From assembly GCA_016707605.1 (NCBI GenBank), contig JADJHJ010000010.1, positions 186,001-250,000 on the forward strand: a DNA stretch of 64,000 nt. The letters are read 5' to 3'. The notes below the pieces were generated by a model. It worked only from the letters and a program-made list of their open reading frames with translations. It did no database searches and was not told the DNA's origin. This document shows, in pieces, positions 34,359 to 40,752 of the stretch. The stretch comes from Candidatus Promineofilum glycogenicum (GTDB lineage Bacteria; Chloroflexota; Anaerolineae; Promineifilales; Promineifilaceae). Each line of letters starts with the position of its first letter. Position 1 is the stretch's first letter. The translations under genes and the position numbers were made by a program.

Positions 34359-34364
34359 TATACT
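34359..34364 (+). promoter_or_regulatory. -10 box of panD
   Basis: TATACT lies 7 bases before the ATG at 34372, giving a leaderless transcript start. No -35 box with normal spacing is evident. Confidence 0.45.
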
Positions 34365-34371
34365 TCACGAC

Positions 34372-34713
34372 ATGAGATGGGTTCTGCGTTCCAAGATTCA
34401 CAAGGCGACGGTGACTGATGCCAACGTCGCTTACGTCGGTAGCATCACGATAGACGAGGAGTTGATTGAGCGGGTCGGCCTGTGGCCGGGGGAGAAGGTG
34501 CTGGTGGTCAGCAACACCAGCGGCGCGCGGCTGGAGACGTATGTCATCGCCGGCGAGCGCGGGTCGGGCGTCATCAACATGAACGGCGCGGCGGCGCACT
34601 TGATCAAACGGGGCGAGGAGATTATTATCATCGGCTTCGAGTTGGCCGACAGGCCGATTGAGGCGCGGCAGATATTAGTGGATACGGACAACCGCTTCGT
34701 TCGGGAACTCTGA
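34372..34713 (+). CDS. panD: Aspartate 1-decarboxylase precursor
   Basis: The 113-residue protein is a full-length PanD pro-enzyme. It contains the self-processing site YVGSITID (cleavage between Gly23 and Ser24 makes the pyruvoyl group), the Lys of SKIHKATVT and the active-site Tyr of ARLETYVI, followed by NGAAAHL. It makes beta-alanine from aspartate for pantothenate and CoA. The ATG at 34372 lacks a Shine-Dalgarno but follows a TATACT box by 7 bases. No other pantothenate gene is adjacent. Confidence 0.93.
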   Translation: MRWVLRSKIHKATVTDANVAYVGSITIDEELIERVGLWPGEKVLVVSNTSGARLETYVIAGERGSGVINMNGAAAHLIKRGEEIIIIGFELADRPIEARQILVDTDNRFVREL

Positions 34714-34723
34714 CGCAGAAAGC

Positions 34724-34792
34724 AACCACAGATGACACAGATTTCACAGATTTCGCTCCAAAAAATCTGTGTCATCTGTGAAATCTGTGGTT
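34724..34792. repeat. Palindromic repeat, family E
   Basis: AACCACAGATGACACAG words mirror CTGTGGTT-ended words around TTTCGCTCCAAAAAATC. It follows the panD stop and may serve as its terminator. The same family is found inside the VanZ gene. Confidence 0.85.
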
Positions 34793-34828
34793 ACTTCTTC
34801 TATGAGGTCTGAAGAAAAGGAAATCGCC

Positions 34829-35503
34829 ATGACGCAATCGACAGAACTGAGTAGCCGCGAATGGGAAGTCGTCAACCAATTGCTGGAAGGGAAAAGCAAT
34901 AAGGAAATCGCTGCCGCGCTGCACATTTCCGTGCGCACCGTCGAATTCCATCTGAAAAACGTCTATGACAAGCTCCAGGTAAGCTCCAGGACGGAATTGA
35001 TCCTAAAACTAGGGCAATCCACAGTTGTGGACCGGGAGGAAGTTGCCCAGAATGGCGATACGTCCGATTCAGAGCCGTTGGCTAAATCTTGGAAACAGGC
35101 AGTTTCCGGAATCGGCAAGGAGCTTGGCATGCAAGAGTTTGTGACTGAGAGTGCCCGCAAGGGCGGCGAAACGGTGACGTTCTTTGAATCGATTGTTTTG
35201 TGTCTCTCGAAATACGCGCAGTTTGACGGCCGCGCGTCGCGGTCGGAGTTCTGGTGGTTTGCGCTGTTCGTCGTCCTCGTCACCGGGGCATTGACGTACC
35301 TGAGCGAAGCCGTGGCCAGCGTGTTCCTGATCGCCGTGTTGTTGCCGCTGCTAGCGGCCGGGGCGCGCCGTCTCCAAGACGCCGGCCGAAGCCCCTGGTA
35401 CCAACTATACCTGCTGGTCCCGGTGGGCGGGATCGTGATCATGGGTTTCCTGTGGGCGGAGCCGCCGGTGGATTCTCTGCCTGAGAAGACGCTCTCGGTG
35501 TGA
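34829..35503 (+). CDS. LuxR-type HTH fused to a DUF805 membrane domain
   Basis: From the ATG at 34829 (AAGGAAA upstream) the 224-residue protein has an N-terminal LuxR/GerE DNA-binding domain (LSSREWEVVNQLLEGKSNKE, ISVRTVEFHLKNVYDKL). A linker of about 55 residues follows, then a DUF805 membrane domain (YAQFDGRASRSEFWWFALF and three to four helices, RRLQDAGRSPWYQLYLLVP). It looks like a membrane-tethered transcription factor without a receiver or kinase domain. Codon use is less GC-extreme than in its neighbours. An upstream ATG at 34802 is possible. Confidence 0.8.
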   Translation: MTQSTELSSREWEVVNQLLEGKSNKEIAAALHISVRTVEFHLKNVYDKLQVSSRTELILKLGQSTVVDREEVAQNGDTSDSEPLAKSWKQAVSGIGKELGMQEFVTESARKGGETVTFFESIVLCLSKYAQFDGRASRSEFWWFALFVVLVTGALTYLSEAVASVFLIAVLLPLLAAGARRLQDAGRSPWYQLYLLVPVGGIVIMGFLWAEPPVDSLPEKTLSV

Positions 35504-35563
35504 TCGTAGGCGTTCTGAATCGGCGCCCGCAATAGCCGCCGCGGCTACCCTGCCTGAAGGCAG

Positions 35564-35613
35564 CGACTCGTCCGGGCAACACATCACCGAGGATGCGTTG
35601 CCCGGACGAGTCG
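35564..35613. terminator. Strong inverted repeat after the LuxR-DUF805 gene
   Basis: CGACTCGTCCGGGCAAC (35564-35580) and GTTGCCCGGACGAGTCG (35597-35613) are a perfect 17-bp inverted repeat with a 16-base loop. It sits 60 bases after one gene and 2 bases before a TATAAT box of the next, so it may be a terminator or an operator. Confidence 0.55.
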
Positions 35614-35614
35614 T

Positions 35615-35620
35615 TATAAT
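35615..35620 (+). promoter_or_regulatory. -10 box of the ABC exporter operon
   Basis: TATAAT lies 9 bases before the ATG at 35630 and directly after the inverted repeat. The expected transcript is nearly leaderless. Confidence 0.5.
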
Positions 35621-35629
35621 CACCACCCC

Positions 35630-37132
35630 ATGAACGATGCCGCCCCCTACGTCAATGCCCGCCGTCTGGTCAAGGTCTTCCCCACCCCCGCGGGCGACTT
35701 CACGGCGCTGAAGGGCATTGACTTGCAGGCTAATCGCGGCGAGTTTGTGGCCGTCATCGGCAAGTCGGGCAGCGGCAAATCCACCCTCATCAACCTCATC
35801 ACCGGCATCGACCGGCCGACCGGCGGCGAAATCCACATCGGCGGCGAGCCGCTGCACACCTTCGACGAGGAGCGGCTGGCGGCCTGGCGCGGGCGCAACC
35901 TGGGCATCGTCTTCCAGTTCTTCCAACTCCTGCCGACGCTGACGCTGGTCGAGAACGTCATGCTGCCGATGGAGATCAACCGCCTCTACGCCCCGGCCGA
36001 GCGGCGCGAGCGGGCCATGGGCCTGCTGCAACAGGTGGCGATGGACGAGCAGGCGCGCAAGCTGCCCTCGGCCGTCTCCGGCGGCCAGCAGCAGCGGGTG
36101 GCCATCGCCCGTGCCCTGGCCAACGACCCCGGCCTGATCGTCGCCGACGAGCCGACAGGCAACCTCGACAGCCGCACGGCGGAGAGCATCTTCGCCCTCT
36201 TCCAACGGCTGGCGGCCGCGGGCAAGACGATCCTCATGGTCACCCACGACGAGGCCCGCGCCGCGCGCACCGACCGGGCGATCATGATCGCCGACGGCGC
36301 GGTGGTCAACGAGCACGTGACGCGGGCGCTGGCGGCGCTGAACTACGACCAGTTGGCCGAGGTGCAGCGCCACGTGGCGGCTACGAGCTATGCGCCGGGC
36401 AACGTCGTCGTGCGCCAGGGGGAGCCGGGCGAGCAGTTCTTCGTCATCACCGGCGGCCGGGCCGAGGTGTGCGTGCGTCAGCCCGACGGCCGCGACGTGC
36501 CCGTCGACCGGCTGGGCGCGGGGCAGTACTTCGGCGAGATGGCCCTGGTGGGGCGGCAACCGCGGCGGGCGACGGTGCGCGCCGCCGGGGACGAGCCGCT
36601 GCGCCTGGTGGCCCTCGACGCGGCCACCTTTGACCGGCTGGTAACCGAGTCGCCGGCGCTGCGCGACGAGTTGCAGAGCCTCATCAGCCTGCGGCAGATG
36701 CAGAGCCAGGTGACGGCGCTGGCCGACCTGGCCCAGACCGACGCTGGGCGCGAGGCGCTGCGCCGCCTGACCGCCGGCGCGCCGGCGCGCGCCTTCGCCC
36801 CCGGCGAGACGATCATCCGCCAGGGGGAGCTGGGCGAGGTGTTCTACTTCATCCTGGAGGGCGCGGTGGAGGTGTTCGTGCGACGCGGCGAGGACGAGAC
36901 GCTCATCGACCGCCACGGCCCCGGCGGCCACTTCGGCGAGCTGGCCCTGCTGGGCGACCGGCGGCGGACGGCGACGGTGCGTGCCGCCCCCCTCGCCCTT
37001 GGGGAGAGGGATGGGGTGGGGGCGCGGGTGTTGGAACTGGACGCGGCGGCGTTCGAGTCGTTGCGGCAGTTGTCGGGGCAGTTCGCGGCCGAAGTAGACA
37101 AGGCGGCGGCGGAAAGGGCGTCGCGCTTGTAG
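35630..37132 (+). CDS. ABC transporter ATPase (LolD/MacB type) with two C-terminal cNMP-binding domains
   Basis: Residues 1-230 are a MacB/LolD-like ATPase: Walker A GKSGSGKST at 44-52, a Q-loop, signature SGGQQQRVAIARAL at 150-163, Walker B LIVADEP and the His-switch THDE. Two cyclic-nucleotide-binding-like domains follow at about 250-345 (FGEMALVGRQPRRATV) and 385-480 (FGELALLGDRRRTATV). Such domains would let a nucleotide or other ligand gate the transporter. Residues about 454-467 (LALGERDGVGAR) in the second domain look like a short repeat-derived insertion. The FtsX-type permease follows, so this is a two-gene exporter or lipoprotein-release module. Confidence 0.88.
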   Translation: MNDAAPYVNARRLVKVFPTPAGDFTALKGIDLQANRGEFVAVIGKSGSGKSTLINLITGIDRPTGGEIHIGGEPLHTFDEERLAAWRGRNLGIVFQFFQLLPTLTLVENVMLPMEINRLYAPAERRERAMGLLQQVAMDEQARKLPSAVSGGQQQRVAIARALANDPGLIVADEPTGNLDSRTAESIFALFQRLAAAGKTILMVTHDEARAARTDRAIMIADGAVVNEHVTRALAALNYDQLAEVQRHVAATSYAPGNVVVRQGEPGEQFFVITGGRAEVCVRQPDGRDVPVDRLGAGQYFGEMALVGRQPRRATVRAAGDEPLRLVALDAATFDRLVTESPALRDELQSLISLRQMQSQVTALADLAQTDAGREALRRLTAGAPARAFAPGETIIRQGELGEVFYFILEGAVEVFVRRGEDETLIDRHGPGGHFGELALLGDRRRTATVRAAPLALGERDGVGARVLELDAAAFESLRQLSGQFAAEVDKAAAERASRL

Positions 37133-37134
37133 GG

Positions 37135-37190
37135 CGGGTTGGTAACCCGCTGTGGGGACGCAGGGAAGACACAGGTTAAGAAACCTGTGC
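37135..37190. repeat. Two short palindromes (family I and CACAGGTT type)
   Basis: GCGGGTTGGTAACCCGC (37135-37151) and CACAGGTTAAGAAACCTGTG (about 37169-37188) lie between the ATPase and permease genes, just ahead of the permease GGGAGG site. Similar units are at 9847 and 54394. Confidence 0.7.
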
Positions 37191-37206
37191 CACAAGGGAG
37201 GATGAC

Positions 37207-37536
37207 GTGGGCACGCTGTGGCGGAAGACGTGGCGCGATTTGTGGCTCTTCAAGGCGCGGACGGCGCTGGTGGTGCTGGCCATCGCCGTGGGCACGGCCG
37301 CGGCCGGGGTGGCCGTGACCAGCCTCATCGTCCTGCGCCGCGACCTGCGCGACGGCTACCGGGCCACCAATCCGGCCCACGCCATTCTCGACACCTCCCC
37401 CTTCGATCCGGCCTTGGCCCAGCGCGTGGCCGAGCGGCCGGGCGTGGCCGCGGCCGAGGCGCGGCGGGTGGATTCGGCCCGGTTGTTGGTTGCCGCGTGT
37501 GAAGACCCTGCCCTCTCCGTGCGTCGCACCTTCTAG
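37207..37536 (+). CDS. FtsX/MacB-type permease, N-terminal part ending at an in-repeat TAG
   Basis: From the GTG at 37207 (GGGAGG upstream) the frame encodes the first membrane helix (ARTALVVLAIAVGTAAAGVAV) and the start of the extracytoplasmic MacB-type domain. It then enters the first 99-bp family-G repeat, where TAG at 37534-37536 stops it. The next two repeat copies have TGG at the same place. The rest of the permease follows in 37490-40294, so this is one gene interrupted by a point change plus a one-base deletion. Confidence 0.75.
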   Translation: MGTLWRKTWRDLWLFKARTALVVLAIAVGTAAAGVAVTSLIVLRRDLRDGYRATNPAHAILDTSPFDPALAQRVAERPGVAAAEARRVDSARLLVAACEDPALSVRRTF

Positions 37537-40294
37537 GGTGCGTCGCACGTCTCTTATGCAGCGGCTGGCGGAGAGGTGCAACGCACTGCGGAAAGTGCGA
37601 TGCACCGGGCGCTCTCCGTGCGTCGCACCTTCTGGGGTGCGTCGCACGTCTCTTATGCAGCGGCTGGCGGAGAGGTGCAACGCACTGCGGAAAGTGCGAT
37701 GCACCGGGCGCTCTCCGTGCGTCGCACCTTCTGGGGTGCGTCGCACGTCTCTTATGCAGCGGCTCTCGGAGAGGTGCAACGCACTGCGGAAAGTGCGATG
37801 CACCGGGCGCCTCCGTGCGTCGCACCTTCTGGGTGCGTCGCCGTCAGCGGCTTCGGAGAGGTGCGACACGGAAAGTGCGATGCACCGGGCAAGTGCGATG
37901 CACCAGGAGTGCACGGTGGAGACGCGCCAGGTGGTGCTATGGACTCTGCCCGACGCCCCGCCAACCATCGGGCGTCTGTTGCCCCAGGATGGCGCGCCCG
38001 TGCCCCCGCCGCCGGGCACGCTGCTGCTGGAGCGCTCCGCCCAGGCGGTGCTGCCCATCGCTGTGGGCGACACGGTGACGCTGCGGCTGAGCGACGGCGA
38101 CACCTTTCGCCTGACCGTGGCCGGCTTCGTCAACGACATGGCCGTGCCGCCGACGACCGTCCAGCCGACCGTCTTCGCCTACATCGCCGACGCCACGGCG
38201 GCCCGGCTGGGGCTGGGGGAGCAGGCCAATCAGTTGTTCATTCGCCTTGGCCCCTTGACGCCTTGGCGTGAGCTCTCTTCCCTGGCCCCTGGCCCCTGGC
38301 CCCTAGAACCTACCCGAGCGGAAGTCGAGACAACCGTCACCGCCGTCACCGACTGGCTGGAAGACGAGGGCGTCGTCGTAGCGCGGGCGGGCATCCCGGA
38401 GCCGGGCGTCCACTTGATGCAGGGCAACGTCGACACCGGCCTGCTGATGGTCGGCATCCTGGGCGGGCTGACGCTGCTGTTGAGCGCCTTCCTGGTGGCC
38501 AACGTCGTCGGCGCGGTCATTGCCCAGCAGACGGCGCAGATCGGCGTGCTGAAGGCGCTGGGCGGCGGGCGGGGGCTGGTGTTGCGTCTCTACGGGCGGC
38601 TGGTGCTCATCTTCGGCGGGCTGGCCCTGCTGCTGGCCGTGCCGTTGGGGCTGGTGGGAGCGTGGTTCATGTCGTCCACGCTGGCGGCGCAACTCAACTA
38701 CGACATCCCCTCGTTTGGGCTGACGGCAGGCACGCTACTGGTGCAGGCCGCGGGGGCACTGCTGGTGCCGCTGCTGGCGGCGCTCGGCCCGGTGTTGGCG
38801 GCGGCGCGGCTGCCCGTGCGCGACGCCTTGGCCGGCGAGAAGAGCTCACGCAAAGGCGCAAAGGAAGAAAAGGCGCAAAGGAAGAAAAGAAAGAACACCA
38901 CTTCTTCCTTTTCTTACTTCTCTTCTTTGCGCCTTGGCCCCTTTGCGCCTTGGCGTGAGCTCTCTTCCCCGGCCCCTAGCCCCTGGCCCCTGGCCCCTCG
39001 CCTGGGCCTGCGCAACGTCGCCCGCCGCCCGGCGCGGCTGGCCCTGACCGTGGCGGCGCTGGCGCTGGCCGGGGCGCTGTTCATGGCCACCTTCGGCCTG
39101 CGGCTGGGGCTGTACGAGGCGATAGAGATTCTGGTGGGCGAGTTCCCCAGTGACGTGATCATCGACCTGGAGCAGCCGCAAGCCGTGGCCCGGCTGCGGC
39201 GGGCTGCCGATGAGGTAGAAACCGAGTTTCTTCTTAGAAACTCGGTTTCTAGCCGGGTGGAGCTGTGGGGCGTGGCCGACGCGCGGCGGCTCTACCCCGA
39301 CGGCCGCGCCGGCAGCAGCTTCACCCTCTACGGCGTGCCGCCCACGACACAGATCGCGCCGTTTGCCGAACGGGCCGGACGCTGGCTGGGAAAGGATGAA
39401 GGCGGAAGGCTGAGGGATGATTCATCCCTCAGCCTTCCGCCTTCATCTTTGTATATCAACTACGAGGCCGAGAAGCTACTGGGCCGGCCGGGCGTGGGCG
39501 ACGAGTTGGCGCTGCGGCTGAACGGGCGCGAGGACGTGGCCGCGCACCTGGTGGGCATCAGCCTGCGGCCGTTCGACGCCCTGGCCTACATGCCCATCGC
39601 CGACTTCGAGCGGGCGACGGGGGAGCGGGGGCGGGCGGGGCGTGTTGTTGTTTATCTGGAGGAAGACGCTCACGCCAAGGCGCAAAGAAGCGAAGGCGCA
39701 AAGGAAGAACAAGAAGTTCTTTCTTCTCTTCCTTTGCGCCTTGGCCCCTTAGCGCCTTTGCGTGAGCGTCTTTCGGCAGCGGCCGTGGCCGACGAACTTA
39801 CCGCCCGCCTCGAAGCCGCCGGCATCGCCGTGGCCCGCACGGAGACGGCCGACGGCCAGCGCGCCGCCTACCGGGCGCAGTTCGACACGCTGGTGCTGCT
39901 GCTGATGAGTCTGGCCGGGCTGACGGCGCTGGTCGGCGGGCTGGGGCTGGGCAACACGATGGCCCTCAACGTGCTGGAGCGGTCGCGGGAGATCGGCGTG
40001 CTGCGGGCGCTGGGGGCGCGGCGGCCGTTGCTGCGGCGGCTGGTGCTGGCCGAGGGGCTGCTCATCGCCCTGGGCAGCGTGGCCCTGGCCGTGCCCCTGG
40101 CTGTGCCCCTGACGCTGGCCCTCGACCGGGTCATGGGCGTGTCGCTGCTGGGCAGCCCGCTGACCTTCGCCTTCTCTGCCCCGGCGGCGGTGGGCTGGCT
40201 GGCGCTGGTGCTGCTCATCGCCGTGGTGGCTTGCTGGCTGCCGGCGGAGCGGGCGGGGCGGATGACGGTTAGGGAGGCGTTGGCGTATGAGTAG
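37490..40294 (+). CDS. FtsX/MacB-type permease, main body with multiple palindromic insertions
   Basis: This frame carries the rest of a two-bundle FtsX permease. It has the first extracytoplasmic domain and an FtsX bundle (LLMVGILGGLTLLLSAFLVANVVGAV, QIGVLKALGGGRGLVLRLY). A second N-terminal helix after about 39000 (LRNVARRPARLALTV) and a second domain lead to the final FtsX bundle (MALNVLERSREIGVLRALGARR). Real sequence begins only after the repeats, near 37905. Insertions at 38243-38310, 38843-38999, 39217-39250, 39391-39450 and 39668-39769 are all translated without breaking the frame. It would pair with the upstream ATPase for export or lipoprotein release. Confidence 0.8.
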   Translation: MPRVKTLPSPCVAPSRVRRTSLMQRLAERCNALRKVRCTGRSPCVAPSGVRRTSLMQRLAERCNALRKVRCTGRSPCVAPSGVRRTSLMQRLSERCNALRKVRCTGRLRASHLLGASPSAASERCDTESAMHRASAMHQECTVETRQVVLWTLPDAPPTIGRLLPQDGAPVPPPPGTLLLERSAQAVLPIAVGDTVTLRLSDGDTFRLTVAGFVNDMAVPPTTVQPTVFAYIADATAARLGLGEQANQLFIRLGPLTPWRELSSLAPGPWPLEPTRAEVETTVTAVTDWLEDEGVVVARAGIPEPGVHLMQGNVDTGLLMVGILGGLTLLLSAFLVANVVGAVIAQQTAQIGVLKALGGGRGLVLRLYGRLVLIFGGLALLLAVPLGLVGAWFMSSTLAAQLNYDIPSFGLTAGTLLVQAAGALLVPLLAALGPVLAAARLPVRDALAGEKSSRKGAKEEKAQRKKRKNTTSSFSYFSSLRLGPFAPWRELSSPAPSPWPLAPRLGLRNVARRPARLALTVAALALAGALFMATFGLRLGLYEAIEILVGEFPSDVIIDLEQPQAVARLRRAADEVETEFLLRNSVSSRVELWGVADARRLYPDGRAGSSFTLYGVPPTTQIAPFAERAGRWLGKDEGGRLRDDSSLSLPPSSLYINYEAEKLLGRPGVGDELALRLNGREDVAAHLVGISLRPFDALAYMPIADFERATGERGRAGRVVVYLEEDAHAKAQRSEGAKEEQEVLSSLPLRLGPLAPLRERLSAAAVADELTARLEAAGIAVARTETADGQRAAYRAQFDTLVLLLMSLAGLTALVGGLGLGNTMALNVLERSREIGVLRALGARRPLLRRLVLAEGLLIALGSVALAVPLAVPLTLALDRVMGVSLLGSPLTFAFSAPAAVGWLALVLLIAVVACWLPAERAGRMTVREALAYE
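37519..37912 (+). repeat. Tandem 99-bp repeat array (family G) inside the permease gene
   Basis: Three units start at 37519, 37618 and 37717, spaced exactly 99 bases (33 codons) and nearly identical. A fourth, degenerate unit starts at 37815, one base early. Each begins GTGCGTCGCACCTT and includes AAGTGCGATGCACCGGGC. In the permease frame they encode a 33-residue unit with SVRRTFWGASHVSYAAA. Confidence 0.9.
38243..38310. repeat. Family C/A right-arm element inside the permease gene
   Basis: CGCCTTGGCCCC, CGCCTTGGCGTGAGC and CCTGGCCCCTGGCCCC words are translated as RLGPLTPWRELSSLAPGPWPLEP between NQLFI and TRAEVETT. It keeps the frame open. Confidence 0.85.
38843..38999. repeat. Family C plus A palindrome inside the permease gene
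   Basis: GCTCACGCAAAGGCGC words mirror GCGCCTTGGCGTGAGC around an AAGAA/TTCTT-rich middle, followed by a family-A right arm. About 52 residues are added between DALAGE and LGLRNVARRP, at the linker between the two permease halves. Confidence 0.9.
39217..39250. repeat. Family-F 34-bp palindrome inside the permease gene
   Basis: AGAAACCGAGTTTCTTCTT mirrors AGAAACTCGGTTTCT. It is translated as ETEFLLRNSVSS between RRAADEV and RVELWGV. Confidence 0.9.
39391..39450. repeat. 60-bp palindrome, family J, inside the permease gene
   Basis: AAAGGATGAAGGCGGAAGGC at 39391 and GCCTTCCGCCTTCATCTTT ending at 39450 form a nearly perfect 30-bp-arm hairpin. Sixty bases are 20 codons, so the frame is kept (KDEGGRLRDDSSLSLPPSSL). 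Confidence 0.92.
39668..39769. repeat. Family-C palindrome inside the permease gene
   Basis: GCTCACGCCAAGGCGC words mirror GCGCCTTTGCGTGAGC around GAAGAACAAGAAGTTCTTTC. It is translated between VVVYLEED and AAAVADELTARL, ending with RLGPLAPLRER. That matches the reading frame used by the other C elements in this gene. Confidence 0.9.
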
Positions 40295-40295
40295 G

Positions 40296-40370
40296 AGTTA
40301 GGGATTAGGGATTAGGGGAAGAGCGCTCTTCCCCTAATCCCTAATCCTAGCCCCTAATCCCTGGCCCCTT
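40296..40370. repeat. Palindromic heptamer repeat, family B
   Basis: GGGATTAGGGATTAGGGG, GAAGAGCGCTCTTC and CCCCTAATCCCTAATCC form the hairpin right after the permease stop. It shares its GGGGAAGAGCGCTCTTCCCC core with family A. Confidence 0.9.
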
Positions 40371-40371
40371 C

Positions 40372-40545
40372 CTAACGAGCGTCCGGAAGCGAGTCAACAA
40401 ATAGAGCGATGACCTGCCGCAACTGGGCGTTGTCGTCGCCTGTAGTCAACGCGGCGCGCGCCCCATCGATCAGACGGCGCGCCTCCTCCACATCCCCTTC
40501 CACCAGCGCCACGCGCCCCAGAAAGGTCAGCGCCAGACTCTCCAT
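40372..40545 (-). pseudogene. Remnant of a TPR-type regulatory protein C-terminus
   Basis: A short minus-strand frame encodes about 57 residues (MESLALTFLGRVALVEGDVE, then EARRLIDGARAAL and DNAQLRQVIALFVDSLPDAR) with a TAG stop at 40374-40372. It reads like the last TPR helices of a larger ATPase/TPR regulator. An in-frame stop lies immediately upstream (40559-40557). Palindromes flank it on both sides (40296-40370 and 40560-40593), so it is probably a relic left between repeats. Confidence 0.5.
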
Positions 40546-40559
40546 GTCGTCTGAGCACT

Positions 40560-40633
40560 AGAAACCGAGTTTCTTCCGAGAAACTCGGTTTCTAGGTCCT
40601 TGCGCCTTTTGCCACTTAGCGCCTTTGCGTGAC
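40560..40633. repeat. Family-F palindrome followed by a family-C right arm
   Basis: AGAAACCGAGTTTCTTCCG/GAGAAACTCGGTTTCT (40560-40593) is followed by CTTGCGCCTTTTG and TTAGCGCCTTTGCGTGACC (40597-40633). A -10 box for kamA follows directly. Confidence 0.85.
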
Positions 40634-40639
40634 CTCTCC

Positions 40640-40645
40640 TATAAT
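40640..40645 (+). promoter_or_regulatory. -10 box upstream of kamA
   Basis: A perfect TATAAT lies 43 bases before the proposed kamA ATG at 40689, which has AAGGAG upstream. Confidence 0.45.
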
Positions 40646-40752
40646 AGAGCCACCACACGCCGTAACCCGGCCGACAAGGAGCAGCCCATGCCCAAACCCA
40701 CCACAAGCCCCTGACCGACACCGTTTACACCCGCGCCCCCTACTGGGCCGAC

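Noticed and set aside
34769..34828. N-terminal extension of the LuxR-DUF805 protein from 34769
   Set aside because: These codons lie in or just after the family-E palindrome, and a better AAGGAAA-preceded ATG is at 34829.
37519..37912. The 99-bp tandem array as a CRISPR array
   Set aside because: Units are directly adjacent with no unique spacers, are internally palindromic family-G sequence, lie inside a coding gene and have no cas genes nearby.
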